Of a DNA stretch of 64,000 nt, positions 1-13,130 are shown in pieces. The translations under genes and the position numbers were made by a program. The DNA lies in the NCBI RefSeq assembly GCF_019112545.1, contig NW_025064936.1, forward strand, positions 119,009-183,008. Direction: 5' to 3'. The notes below the pieces were generated by a model, which did not search any database, was not told the origin of the DNA, and worked only from the letters and a program-made list of their open reading frames with translations. This DNA is from Guyanagaster necrorhizus. Taxonomy: Eukaryota; Basidiomycota; Agaricomycetes; Agaricales; Physalacriaceae. Position 1 is the stretch's first letter, and every line of letters starts with the position of its first letter.

Positions 1-679
1 TTACGAACCGATATTAGACATATTTAGATTCTAATCAGCCATACGATATCCGCGCGGCAATGTAGATGACGACCACGCATATCTAAACCGGACGTTGCAA
101 TTTTTTGGTCTAGAAGCAGAGGATCGAGCAGTTCATATCATGAGACTGCCTCTTCCAGCTTTTCTTCTATCTGAGGCATCTTCGAAGTGATGGACTATCT
201 GAACTCGTGGGCGGCCCATATATTGCTCTGGTTTTTGTCTCTCAGCCCATTTATGAACCTGTGGCGCAGTAAAGATAAAACCACAACCGGATGTTGTTAC
301 GCGGATTCTCATGCCCTAGAAAGGTGTTCCGGTGGACCATCTCGGACGATGGGTTAATGCTGTCAAGCGTGCTAAAGAAGGTGTGCAGAGGTGGAAAGAT
401 ATAATTTATCTAGACAACAGGCAATACGACGAGACATTATATCGGGTGTGGCAGTGGGAAATACTTGTGTATCACGCTGACGAACTTTAGTACTGATTCC
501 CGCCATGTAAATATAACGTAGACTGGCTACAATCATCTCATTGAGAACCATTCTACTATCGCAGGAGATCGCACCCTTATCTAAGGTAAGATTTCTGTTG
601 TGAGGGATAAGTAGTTGACCTTGCAGAAGAATTCGAGAAATAACAGATTTTGATAACGTGCATAGGATAGTTGAGCGCT
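1..679. other. No gene recognised
   Basis: CpG content is normal and the base composition looks like host DNA. No convincing open frame, splice pattern or repeat was seen here. It may hold the 3' flank of the gene that follows on the minus strand. Confidence 0.4.
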
Positions 680-1633
680 CTAGTAATGATAACTGCCACG
701 ATACTGAGAATATCCCTGTTCCACGCCCATATCATAAGCACCCCCGTCTTCATACTCCTCATCCTCCGTTTCCTCAGACATTCGTGAGGCTTTCCTTTTC
801 GCCTCCTTTTCCGCTGCCACCTCCACCGCTGCCCTCTCCAAGCAGAACAAATATTCGTCAGCAATATCTCGTTTCATGGTGACCGTGACGCGCCACGTAT
901 CATTTCCCGGCGTCCAGAATGATGAGATACCGAAGTCGTCGAAGGTGTGGTCCTCCGTGATGGCCCAGTTCGGGTCGGTGCCTGCACCTTTGAGTGCGCC
1001 TTTCGTACATTCCTACAGTGGATGTGTTAAGAGGGGAGCGGAAAAAAGCGAGAGAGAGAGGGGCGTACCAAGATGAACGTCTTTATGTGACTAGCCAAAA
1101 GGAACGCAAGGTCTTCATGCGTACGAATGCCTGCATTTTGGGGAGAAAATGCAATGATCCTCCTCATATCGTATCCCGGCCACTACAGAAATGGGTTTAT
1201 ATTCAGTATTAACCACCAACGAGGAGAAGCTAAACCTATTCACAGAAAAGTGCCAGACGTATTCAATCCTCCCTTTGAACCTCTCGTCCCAGAAAGCCGG
1301 GACGTGGGAGTCGGCGAGGTGCCGTCGTGCAAGAGCAACGAGTGCCCCGAGACCATACTGCCTGGTGAGGTCGTGGAGAACAGGATGGTGCACTCAAAAA
1401 ACTGGGAGATCCACCTGAGGAACAGGGACGTTGAATAGCACCCTAGGCCTCTTTGATTGTGGGATTTGAAGACGGCTGTCGGGCTTGACCATGAACACGT
1501 GTGGTCGATAGGAGCGCGTGCGCCCATCCGGAAGACGAACGGTGGCTTCTGAAGGAGAGAGGCTTGGATAAACAGGATTAGATGCCGGAGGGGGCATGTA
1601 GCATGCCTGGATGATGTTTAGTTGATACGTCAT
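680..1633 (-). CDS. Spliced hypothetical protein, 4 exons, about 259 aa
   Basis: Four minus-strand exons join in frame: 1633-1415, 1357-1244, 1182-1069 and 1012-680. The introns are 57, 61 and 56 nt, all GT-AG, and every exon is a multiple of three, which strongly supports a real gene. The start chosen is the ATG at 1633, just after a CTT-repeat leader. The N-terminus is Pro/Ser-rich, and the middle holds charged and aromatic stretches such as FWDERFKGRIEYVWHFS and NAGIRTHEDLAFLLASHI. The C-terminus is an Ala/Glu/Lys helix followed by an acidic patch and a Tyr/Gly-rich tail ending in SYHY. No domain is recognised and no signal peptide or membrane segment is seen. It is the only clearly undamaged gene in the left block. 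The function is unknown. Confidence 0.7.
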
Positions 1634-4600
1634 TGAGAAGAAGAAGAAGAAAACGAACATATTGGCGCAATGTCTCGAGATCTCCCTGGAGAATGATCAG
1701 CTAGAGGGTCAAGTAACAAAGGGAGAGGCACAGATATGTTGTTTCCCTTTGGATCTCGTCTTCCTTGGAGCTTTTGAACTGGTCGTCTTGGTGCCCAGCA
1801 TGATGAAAGAAAAGTATCGGACTCAGTAGAGGATGATGGGACCGTAGAAGACCTGAACGTTTTTATTGTCCTCAAGGTCCAAGTGGCAGGATGTGTTTTC
1901 CGAGTTCGGAGCACAGTAAAAGCAGTGATATTGACATAGCTGTATTGTTAGATGAGCATTGTACGAACAAAGCCAAGGACAAGTCGTCTCCATCCGATCA
2001 TCTTTTGACAAGAATGAAAGATCCTTAAGGCAAACAATCAATAGGCGCACGAACATGGATTTGCCAGCTCCCACCTTCAAAAGATAGACTTGTCCTCAGT
2101 TTACCCGAACAAACGAGCAGAAATGCAATCTGAATTGCGGCACCGGCCTCTTTTAACATCGAGGCCTTTTACGGACCAAATGAACACCCGACCCACCAAG
2201 GCGTTGGCACGGTCATATTGCAGTTGACTTGGTCTTTCGCGACAAACTGGTCACAACTGGGCCAGTAATAGACCGATGCGTCGGTGGAAATTATATATCG
2301 GCAACTAACATAACAGACAGATGCAGGATTTACCCAGTCTGGCCAAGACATCTTTATCTCCTGGCCGACGTGCTAGAAAAGACAGGGGAGCACCAGGTTC
2401 GTTCTTCCGAGACAGCAGATACAAACCGACAAAGAATGCGTATTGTCCATCCTTCCAACAACTGCGGGTGTCCTTTGTGGCCTTAGCTAGATAAATCCAA
2501 CACGACGTGTTTATTAATAGAGATGAACATCATATATCGTATTTGCCACTTCATACGGAAGGAGCCATCGGTTGAAGGCTAGTCAGAGTTCCGCTAGCAA
2601 GGGAATGAGCCAAGGAAGGAATGAAAACGATAAGCTCACGTTGTTGGATGCGGACGGCGCGTTTTCAGAGAGGAAGAGGCGCGTCCCACTGGAATTATAG
2701 AACTGCTTTGACCATGGCCAGAGAGAGACCGATCTCGCTACCACGGCTGCCACCAGAAATTCTTGCTACCGCTAACCATGACCAGTGTTACAGGTGGATT
2801 GAAACCAAGCGAATCTAATACCGGGAAGATTAGATAGACTCAAAGAGAACTGGGGCACATATGTACGCTCTGGCCAATCTCGCTCTTCAGAGAGAATTCG
2901 AAGATTCTAGCGAACAAAGACTGGCTGAGATATCTGTAGCTTGGATGACTTCGGTAACTGTAATTGCCGAGATAAGATCGTATGAATGTGCAACAATAAT
3001 CAATCAAACGTACCGGCGCCGAGCTATGTGCGACATCACATAAAACACCAGACCAGGTAGAGCAGGCTTCTGGGACTCGTCCGACGTCCTGCGAGCTTCC
3101 CGTCAGAACCCTTGACAACAGATGAGAAGGAATAAAGGAAGACAGGACGACTAATTTACCGGAATGGATTGACTTCAGTCCAGCAATGGTTATTCGCGGT
3201 GCAGAAGAAGTCCTATCGGATAACCGGCCCAAGGAAACGATTAACAGGATTTGACTTTCAGTTTGTGCCGGTGCGGGTGCTTCGACATACTATACAATTT
3301 AGATCTGCAAAGAGAGTATTATTGGCCATGGAGGTTAGAAAATAAAGACGACTTACATGAACAGCGACAATAAAGGAGCAATGGCTTTCTTGAATCGTAA
3401 TTGCAGGATCCAAGGACATGCTATACGTTTTCCCTACAACGATGAGTGCATATAGCACGAAGAGCTGGGAGAATGACGCGAAGATGAAGCGTCTGTTGGA
3501 ACTCTGTTTCTTCCTGAGAGGAGTAAGACACCGATAAATAACCTTTTACACGGTGGGATCTGATTCTTGGATTAGTGACTCGGAAAGCTTAGAAAATGTA
3601 GACATAGATTAAAGAAGATCATACCCCCACCGTCCACGGATCTTGGGTCTCTTCTCTCGCCAAGTACCTGCGCAAAAGGAAAGTTCAAAACATTGCCACA
3701 AAAGTCGATATAATCCGAGCGCCAAAGAGGATGTTGCTACGCGACACAAGCCAATCTTGCGCTCCCATATTGGACTTTGTGGGCAGTCTCTGAGAAATGG
3801 TGGTGAAAAGAGGGTATCGTGGCGCGGATTGCCAAACCGAAGCTCCTGGAAATGTGACACCAATCAGCGGAAAATTCTACACTTGTTGAACGATACAGAC
3901 CTGGGAGTCACGGTTCAGAACGCACAGACACGCGCCCGATAACGTTGGTCCAACGGTTCAAGGGGTGTCGAAGCTGTGTAAGGAACATGCATTAAATAAC
4001 GAGAAAGGAAAAGGCAGTCGACGCACCTATTGAACGGGTATTGATACCAATATCCACGGTTCATATGGCGGAAGACAGCGTTAGTGCGAGACAGTCGTGC
4101 GAACGGCCATGAACTTGGTATCTAGTTGGTAAAGGTAAACTCTGCTGAATGCAAGAGGATAGCAAATTCCGCCGACGGTTCTGGAAGGTGACAGCAGCGG
4201 ACCAATCATCCTGTCATGAGAGAGTCAGGAATGGATTGACTGCATCCGAGGAGTGTTACAATATTCCCATCTCTTTACCACCCGTGTTCTTGCAGTTCGC
4301 TAGCAATTATCTTCCAGCCAGGAAATCGTTAGAGGTATCTCTCCAGTGCGAGGCGCCTCGGGAGTGGAATCGGATAACACAGAAGATATACTAGAGATGT
4401 TCTCCGCTTTGAGGCAATGAGTGGAGCGCCGGTGGTGGCGGAAAATGAAATGAAAACATTCTCGGGTCGGCTATGCCGGCATCTACCATAACACGCGCGG
4501 AACGACCCGGTCTTCATATCCCGACTTCGCTTTCTGCCATTCGCGGTGACTGTTCTTGCTAGCTCTTGCACAAACGAATACTGAATCTGGTTATAGAGTA

Positions 4601-5689
4601 TCATATCACTTCTTGAAAAATATTCTGGACCTCTGTCTCGGAATCATTCTGATTCATTTCCAAATTGCTTCGCTTGCAGAAAGCTCTCTGAATCTGTCGT
4701 TCTTTTCTACATCTGTTAGTTGCCATTTCTGCCACATAAATATCTAACTCAGAGGTTAATTTTGAACTTGGAGCCGCCAGCTGTATCAAGATATTATTCT
4801 GCTGCTTGTTGTTGAACAATCCCAGCAACGCAACCTGATATTTCTCTGTGATCACAGAATCCTCCTAGCTCTGCATAGAATCTCATTGGGTCGCTATGTC
4901 AAAATTTAAAGATACAGTACCGCCATATCTTTATCGGGGTCCTCACAAATCACGATTGTCGGCATAGTTGTTCGATTACACTGTTACCGTACACTTGGAA
5001 GCATTTTCACTTTCGAGCATAGGATGCACAAAGAATCTCGCAGAAAATCACTCTTTGTAACTTTCTTGATATTGAAGGATGTGTTCAAGAGTCGATCCAG
5101 ACGACGCGCATCTAGGAGAGAAACATAACGGCACGTGATGTGACTGACGCGCGTTGAAGCTGCCGGCCTGACGGTTACTTGACAGTTGCGAAAAAACGCA
5201 ACATCGCGGTTTTCCTTTGTTCCCCTCCCGTTTACAAAAGCCAACCGCACAACCGATTGCAAGGCTCGAAGCTAACCATAAAGGTCCGGGCATGCAACTT
5301 GTCGAAATCGATTACGATGCTGTTCCCCATACGATCGTGATCAAATCATCAGAGGAGTTTCGAGATAGAAAAATTCCCGAGGATCACATGGAACACGTCG
5401 AGGCCACAGAACCCCGGATGACCGTGATGCTATAAAACTGATAGATTGTTTGATGCAATCGTGACCTATCTATTTGACTGGTCCACACTCGTTTAGATGT
5501 TCTCTCTCTCTACCACCTCATACTGGTAACTACGAATTTGATCCTTATCCGACGAGGAAAAGATAACCATGAGATACTCAGATCTGCAATCACGAGGTAC
5601 AGTACATTCTAAGAGGCGAGAATTCTAGAACAAAAGCGCAATTGAAAATAATGAGTAGAACGGTCGAATATCTACAGCGGCGCTTCGCG
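1634..5689. other. CpG-normal stretch with no confirmed gene
   Basis: Open frames here are short, overlap on both strands and show no consistent splice pattern or recognised domain. Small exons could be hidden around 1,640-2,100 and 3,600-3,950, but I could not assemble a coherent product. The composition is host-like rather than transposon-like. Confidence 0.35.
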
Positions 5690-6837
5690 TCATTCCGTAC
5701 AAGTCACCTTCCACGCCCGTGGCAACAGAGTTTCGAGATCCCGAATCTCGTTCTTGATGCTCCTTGACAGCCAAAGATCCATTTCCGTCATATCAGGTCC
5801 CCTATACACACCGTCTACAATCCAACACTCCAAGCGGTTACGAAGCAACGTCCCCACGCTGTGTCCAGGACGAACACAAAGTACCTTGCTCGATGCGGAG
5901 AGACACCAAGTCTCCAGATCGGACATGTTTAGGGCACGACCTACAAGTTGCCCGTCGTTCAAGTCATTGAGATTGATCGGGTAGTTCATGTATTCCATGA
6001 ACACACTGCAAGGCGAGTAGAGGTATAGGTGCCTGAGCGAGGTAAGTCGACGAATAAGGCGCAGAGAGAGGGGAAGCTTGTCTTCATCGTGCAGCCATTC
6101 ATTCTTCGTGACCGTCGGAACAGTGTTTGTCCGGTGATCCCCATGACAAACACGGTCGAGTGTGAGCGTGTTGATCTGGTGGAGAGGGAGATAGTCTATA
6201 ATGTTCTCGATTGCGTCGGTGGAATCCGTACACCAAATAGCTTCAAGGTTAATAATTGTCAAGTCGTGGATGGCCGGGAGGTCAAGATATTGCAACAAAA
6301 GTCTGACTTCTTGTGAGATTGTATACCCGAGAGTGAAGTGACCGACACGGGGAAGAGTGAGCCTTCTGTTGGTAAGACCGAAGTCATTGGGAAACTCGTC
6401 TGTGGAGATAACACCATTAAGCTCGAGAACCTCCACGGTATCGACACTTCCAGCCAGGATCCCTCGTAAAGTGGAGGCTCGCGTCGTCGTGAAATGGTGC
6501 TGATCCTATGCGAATGAATACATCGATATCTAGATGAGATGAACGTTTGAGAAGTGAAGACACTCTAGGGAAGACCGCCTTGGGTCCCAAGTCGGGGTCA
6601 AGGACGAGCGCTGTAGCGGCCGGGCTAATCTGGCGAGCATTCGGTGATGTAGAGGCGCGTCCACAGGGGTGGATAGTTAACTGCTAAGGCACGCCATCCT
6701 TTACATATGACGGAGAGGAGGAAAGGATAGTCAACCCGTCCGCTGGTCCATAGTGCGATGGTAAAAATTTCGATTAGAAGCTCGTTCGGGAGCTTCGTAA
6801 TATGGTCCTCACGCGTCGTCTGTTCGGGTAGCTGCAC
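5690..6837 (-). pseudogene. F-box / leucine-rich protein gene with two frameshifts
   Basis: The N-terminal part (6837-6628) contains a clear F-box: KLPNELLIEIF, then VICKGWRALA and PPLWTRLYI. F-box proteins link substrates to Skp1-Cul1 ubiquitin ligases. The frame stops at 6627, but one base later the homologous text resumes (SPAATALVLDPD, then SSHLDIDVFIRI). It shifts one base again near 6,520 into the long C-terminal frame (TTRASTLRGILAG, then the 248-residue stretch from 6436). That C-terminal part has repeated hydrophobic L-x-x-L segments of the LRR type and ends at a stop at 5690. Neither break looks like an intron. This is therefore a recently broken gene, or an intact gene with two assembly indels. 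A decayed paralogue lies near 11,100-11,790. Confidence 0.8.
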
Positions 6838-7165
6838 GGAAACGCGAAGGCTATAGTGAACGTCAGAAAGGCACTAATGTGTCGATGTGTTGAAGACATA
6901 GACACACTTCTGCATGACGGTGACTGGAATATCGAGACTTTAGGGGAAGAATCAGAAGAAAGTATGGGAGAGAAGACGTGTAGTGGCTGCCTCAAGCAAG
7001 GCATCCTTATATGGTTGCCTTTGTTTGCAAACAAACAATGAATTTTGTGACGCCGGGTGCCAGTGGCACCTAGGATCATAGGCGAATAGATTGTATGGTC
7101 TTTACGAAGGAGGTCGTAGGTCAGCGTCTTGGATTCGGTTGACTGGCGATGAGGCCCCTCAGGGG

Positions 7166-7528
7166 TCATAGAGAGGTCCGAGGGTGGCGTTTGTGGCGAT
7201 CACTGATCGAACCACGGGGACCTGTATGTTTCGTTATTGCTCCCTGGCAGGTCAAAGCGTCACTTTCGTTGACCAACGACGCAAATGAAGATATCATAGA
7301 CAACCGGGCATTTATTTTGTCCATCCTGAGTACTTCATAACTGTCGGTAGCTGAGTCGTGCCCACGCGGTACCCGGCGGAAATATAGCTCCGCGACGATG
7401 GGTACTCTGCTGATTAACAGATTAGCAACCACACGGCGAAGATATATCATCATGGTCTGACGAACCTGCAATACATTAACGCAACAGAACCGCCAGAGAA
7501 AGTGCCGGTGGCCAATAAGTTGCCGCAA
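7166..7528 (-). CDS. Possible exon of an unknown protein
   Basis: An open stretch of about 120 codons whose middle (LRRVVANLLISRVPIVAELYFRRVPRG) looks compositionally coding. A possible intron end lies just upstream (a TATTGCAG acceptor near 7,470). No domain is recognised, and no full gene could be assembled from the flanks. It could equally be a chance open frame. Confidence 0.2.
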   Translation of the reverse strand: MRQLIGHRHFLWRFCCVNVLQVRQTMMIYLRRVVANLLISRVPIVAELYFRRVPRGHDSATDSYEVLRMDKINARLSMISSFASLVNESDALTCQGAITKHTGPRGSISDRHKRHPRTSL

Positions 7529-7529
7529 G

Positions 7530-8990
7530 AAACTCTATAAGTGATTCGACGGATCTGCCGAGCCATTGATAAATGAGAAAGATAATCAGCGGGGAGTAGG
7601 GAGAAACTTACAGGAAACAGCGGACTGGGGATTTTACAAGTAGGGTGTGTCCGCACGAAGCGGACGAAGGCTCAAAAAATTGAGGTTCAAGGCCTACCAT
7701 GGCAAAATGCCATACTCCCCCCCAAAAGAGGATGGAGACAAGAGAAACCGACAAAGATTCGGCCTAGAGACAAGCTCGAAATCTAGCGCGGCACGAAATC
7801 ATGTCAATCTCCGCCTCAAACGCGGAACGGAGGTGGAACGTTAACATTCAGATAGGGATACAGAGACCGGTCGTTCAAGAAAACAGAGAACGAATGACAA
7901 TTCAAGGACGAACCGGACCAGAGTTCGGATATCGAGATCGTTGCAAAGCATCGCAGAAAGACATTTCGCTGTAGACAAAATGTCAGTCTAGGCGAAAAAT
8001 GAATGAATGCACGCCGTACCTCCACCAGCGACCCGTGAGCTGTACACACTGTCCGCAAGGCGGCACGGAATGTGGCGTCCTTTCGAGGGTAGCTGCATAG
8101 AGTTATTCCCGGCATTTTGTAGTACCACCATAGAGTATATGAAACGACCGGGAGATGTCGACAAGGAGCGTTCATCAGAAGTATCACATAGCCAGGGAGA
8201 TTCTCGTCATCGACGACGAATCAGGACATCGTACTCTAGGATTGAAGGCGACAAACAAGGCCGATGTCCAATCTGCCAAACATAATTGAAAGATATTCAA
8301 GAGAAGGAAGCTGGACACTCACTTTCGTGCCTGTAGCGCAAGAGCGTAGGTTGGCGTGGCTTATGGTCGTACTCAACAACGTAGAGAGTCCAGCAGCTAT
8401 AGAATGCACCCAGTCTGCAGGCACATCATTCGCCAGGTAATCGCGACATATCATGATGCTGCCCAAGCGTGTGGTCTGCTGGGTGTGGCTGACAAGAGAA
8501 TCTTCCGTATTCGTGAATCTGGTCCACAAAAGGCATTAGAAAGACATCGGTAATCGAGCTCTTCAGTCTCCAGGTGCGACGGCGGCGCTGACACGAAACC
8601 ATGGGTACCAGAGTTGGAGGTGGCAATGTGGCTCAACCATCGTTCGTTTGCGAGATCTAGGGGCAGTAAAGAAAAATAGCCCTTGAAGAAAGAGCTACAA
8701 GAAGGGGTCGGTGGCTATGACACGGTAGTGGTCATGATGGAGGAGAGAAAAGAAAGTCAAAGTCAGTGAATAACAAGCCACGCGCCTTTTATAGCAGCGT
8801 TGTTTGTGCCACCGAAATAAATCCAGATCCAGATCCCGGGAGGAATCATGTCTGAGTCATGTGATAAGGCCAGGTTGGTATCGGTGGTTTGGCGGTGCTA
8901 TCGATCTGAATGGACCGTCAACGTTGTGTCGAGCCAGCAGAGAATGCCACTTTTTCAACAGATGGGCAAGACTACATGAATGCGAGAATG
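7530..8990. other. CpG-normal stretch with no confirmed gene
   Basis: Only short overlapping frames are seen. A minus-strand peptide near 8,240-8,330 (LPSLEYLSIMFGRLDIG) faintly resembles the LRR part of the F-box proteins in this window. It is too short to call. Confidence 0.3.
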
Positions 8991-8999
8991 AACATTGGC

Positions 9000-11900
9000 C
9001 ACTGGAGGACAAATGCAGCAGGCCCAAAGATGCTTTCCAGGTATCTGTCAGCAAAAGAAGGAGTTCCAATATGAGGGTGCCAAGCTTGAAGGTGTGAGCA
9101 CAGAGTAGTACCATGATATCCTGCATAAACCTGCAGCCATACAAATGTGTAATATTTAATCCAAATATTGCTATCCAGGATAATCAGACCTCTTGGCATA
9201 GTACCATACTGATACACACTCAGAACCTGGTCTCAACATCTATGAATCAGTCCAATGTCAAATCACCATTTGAATCCTATGTCTTTTCTGGCTCTGTTCT
9301 GAATCAAATTTTGAGACAACCCATTATAGTGAATGCAGACTCACTTCACTCATGATAATATAAAACTCTTATCTAAACCCAAATTGGATGTTCAGGGCCA
9401 TGCTGTACAAATACTCAGAGCATCAAATGGAATTTCCTGTGAACATAATCAGATTAAAAGCTGCTGACCCTCAGGCCTCAAATCTTAAGGCTCACCTCAG
9501 AAGTTGAAGCACTCTGATCCCTTGTCAGCAATGACAGCCAAAAATATGAGTTGACCCAGGCTCAAACTGAGGACCTTCTGTGTGTTAGACAGATGTGATA
9601 ACCAAATACACCATCAACCCAATGTCTCAGACTCTCCTGAGGTTCTGTCGATCTTGAGTTATCTGAATCCAGCCAAAGACACAATAAAAATGTGCTAAAT
9701 GACACTCAAAAAACAGTATTCTAGTTACTAATTACATTCTCAGCAGCCAGAAAAATCAAACTCATATGCAAATGATAAGAGAATAGCTGTGAGCACCTGG
9801 TTAGAGCTAATCCTAAGTACACACCTTCCCTATCATGTCTTTTTCATGACAAAGACAGGCTACAATCACAGCCCTAACAAAAGGGTCAGAGCCACAGCAG
9901 GATAAATAGAGAATTGTCTCAGCAATATCATGATAAATTAAACAGCTACAGCTTACACAAAGATGAACTGGGTTCTCTAGGCAAATGGATACAATGGTGG
10001 AAAGCTACAGTATGAACAATGAAAAATTACAGCAGTCAATCCTCTAAAATGCATGTGACCCCAACACATCTCTGGACAGCACAGCAGTGATAAACTTGAA
10101 CATCAGCACTGCTGTTCCATTGTATGATAGAGACTGAAGTGTATATCTTATTTTCTGCCTCCATGGAAATACAACAGCAGCAGTCCATAGCCTTCTAGCA
10201 TTCTGTGCTTCAAGTCACTCATAAGTTTTCTGGTCATGCTTTAGGCATATCCTCAAGTTACATAGTAGAAGTGAAGCCTTTATGAATCATTGAGACTCAC
10301 TTGAAGCTTGTAAACTACAAACATCCGCCCTAGAATAATGGAAGGCCTGTCAAGATATAATATCAAAGGTGACAGGAAACATACCAGTTCATACAGCTTT
10401 TTTGACCCACTCAGTCATTTCATAATTTTGTTATCAATGCAGAGCAGAACAGGTTAAATCTCTGACTTAACTTTTTTTTTGGTCTGGATGAGATATAAGC
10501 CATCTATCTCATTGCTTCTATTCCTTAGTTTATACACCAGCATATACTACAGCTTCTAACAATGATAGATGAAGTTGGCAGGCTTTGAAAGATGCAGGGT
10601 AATGAGCAAAATTGCATCACAATGGTCATTGGACCTGAATGATCCATGATAACTCACTGGTTCCATGAAATATTATATTCAGATATGGCATCACAAAGAT
10701 TCTCAGAATTACTGTTATATTGCTTTGTAGAAAAACTACCCAAGAAACTGTCTGGTTCTAGAGCCTAATTTTAAGCCTCTGCCTCTATTATATCTTTAAG
10801 GAATAAGAAGTTATCATCACCACTTTTCACATCTTGAGGTACATCATCATTACCATTGAGCACTCATGCTATATCAACATCTTTAGTGAGCTGAAAATAT
10901 TTGTTTTGAGGATGTCTTTCAAAGAGGGATGGATGTACTAGGACATTTTTAAGAGTCTATAAGAAAGTTTGATGTTTAGAGTATCCATCACAGTCCCTTT
11001 AAAAACACCATCATATGTCTTCCTGAATAACCATCAAAATTGATTATACAGGAACACCAATGCAGCTTAGCAATCCAAGTTCTTCTAATTATATGCTTCA
11101 ATATTTATTGCCTTGAGGGTGCTAAAATTAATCAATGGAGCTATATCATCCTCACTCTTGTCCTCATTGTCTTTGATATTATGGCATGTCCACAGATAGA
11201 TTGCAAAGGACATGAACATAGAGCATGGAGAGATAAGGGAAAGTTCTCTAATGATTGTAAGCTTGTGAATGAACCTCAGAGGGATGGGCAGGTCATTTTC
11301 AGACTCAAATCCCCCCTCTCCTCCATACATACCACACATACATCTTTCATCAGAATAACATCTTTAAGTTCTGAAAACTCAAAGCAAATCTTTGATAGTT
11401 TTAGAGAGGTAATCTAGTGCAATGAAATGCACTTCACAATATGTGTGAATGCATTGTCCAAGGCAGAAACAGCACAAATTGATAGTCTTTGATATGCAGG
11501 TTGCAAACAGCAGGTAGATCAAGGCATTGGAGGATGAGCTTGACTTCTTTTATTGTTCAACTATAACCAAGACAGAAACAATGAATGTGAGGAAGGGTTA
11601 GACCTTCCTGCTGGACTGGCTCCTCAACATTGCAGATGGTGCCTAAAAGTGACAAAACTTCAAGGGTGTTGACAAAATTAGAAAGAACAACATGCAATTA
11701 TTTGGAAGCCTGATGCCCAGTAGTACTGATGCATTAGGCAACCATACCAGGTAGAAAAGAGGATATATTTATTGCTTTTTTATCTAGTTAGCTATCTTGT
11801 ATCCACCATAGTAAGATATACTAAGCAAGTGATTATCTGAAGAGAGCATAGTTTTCTCAAGTGTGATATCCCTATGTCTAGCAAAGACTGGAGCATTAGT

Positions 11901-13130
11901 GAACCTCTCTGTTCAACACACAAGGTTTCCAGGTCTGGGGACAGGGATCACATGATCAGCATGTTGGCAAAGACCAAGGCTCAGCCTGATCAATTGACCA
12001 GATAGCCATGTATAAGCTCATATCTGTCAGGAAATGAGTTTAGCCTCTGTGATTGGGTCAGTAAGTATATTAGTCAGTAGTTGATTATGTTAGTCAGACA
12101 TGTGTAGCTAGAAAGTATAAATACCAGGTCATATATAGAGGGAGAGGCAGGTTTCTGACTCTCCCCCCTGAAACACCATCAGGCAAATAGTACAGATTGT
12201 GTTTGGTTAAGATCTTTGAGTCATAGACTCAACCTGAATGGCATTGTGGTGACCAGATCACTTTGTTTTGTGCAAGAACTCCCAGAAAGCAACTGAAAGT
12301 TTATATCACACAGTCAGAACAGACCCAAGACAGTTCAGAACAGCCAGTATCTGTGTATAAGTCACAACAGGCACGTCATATCAGTTCAAAAACTGCACCA
12401 GGCAGTACAAGTTCACAACCTGCATCAGACAGACCACTTGAGATAAGTTTTGTTGTGTTCAGTGACACAGACAGCTTTGGCTGAGCAAACTGCAATATAC
12501 ACCTTTGAATTACATTTTATTGCACCCCATCTATGTTATATTCTCTACATACTTGGAATCCAGGTATTACCATTCCTCCCTCAAACCACATTGCAATTGA
12601 GTTGTTAGTGTTTTGGTGGTGTGCATCCTGCACATTGTTGATTCATTTAGTGCCACTTCTCAGCATTTCAGTACTAGCAGTATTTCAGCAGACCTTGTAG
12701 TTTATGGGCCTAGCAGGTCAGAGCATCTAAACTATCCAAATAAATTCATGCTGCATCTAGTTTTATTGACTTGATCACAACATGGAGAAACTAATGATCT
12801 GCTACTAGGCAAGAGATAAAACACTTAAAGTCCAAAAAAGGGTTCAGGACCTTCAACTGAAAGTTCTTCCCTACCCAATGGTCCTCGGCTTTAGTTACAA
12901 TCAGCAACAACATTGCTCCCAGCAGTAATAGTGTCATTAAGCTTTGTTTGTGCCTCCATAACTGCAGTGTCTCCTCTGTTGTCCAATAACAGGTGGTAAG
13001 AACATGGATAGGGTTGAAAGAGAAACAAACTTGTGTAGTGATTCCATCCAGTGCAGACTGGGCAGCAAGCAGACCAGTCTTGACCTCATTGTGAGCTGTG
13101 GCAGGAGCAGTCTGCCCCATCAAGAGAGCT
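9000..13130. other. CpG-depleted block 1
   Basis: From about 9,000 the dinucleotide CG almost disappears (isolated examples near 9,645 and 10,325), while TG and CA become common. CG returns from about 13,130. No intact gene is seen. The block contains the F-box relic listed separately, and the rest (about 9,000-10,780 and 11,800-12,890) shows no recognisable product. A TATA-like GTATAAATACC lies at about 12,115. The composition matches the retroelement block further right, so this is probably old repeat or duplicated DNA that has been methylated and deaminated. Confidence 0.75.
10780..11790 (-). pseudogene. Decayed F-box/LRR paralogue
   Basis: Minus-strand frames match the F-box protein at 5690-6837 segment by segment. 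NTLEVLSLLGTIC (about 11,670) corresponds to DTVEVLELNGVIS. EGLTLPHIHCFCLGYS corresponds to RRLTLPRVGHFTLGYT. KEVKLILQCLDLPAVCNL (about 11,540) corresponds to QEVRLLLQYLDLPAIHDL. LPIPLRFIHKLTIIRELSLI with SPCSMFM (about 11,260) corresponds to LPLSLRLIRRLTSLRHLYLY with SPCSVFM. Stop codons interrupt the frame and CG is essentially absent, unlike in the paralogue. The F-box itself is not visible. The outer limits are approximate. Confidence 0.75.

Noticed and set aside
2041..2080. P-loop-like VGAGKS peptide on the minus strand
   Set aside because: It is short, lacks the rest of a nucleotide-binding domain and any supporting splice structure. Such a motif occurs by chance.
12028..12560. Possible LTR starting TGTCAGG with a TATA box
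   Set aside because: No second copy, no matching CA end and no flanking duplication could be found.
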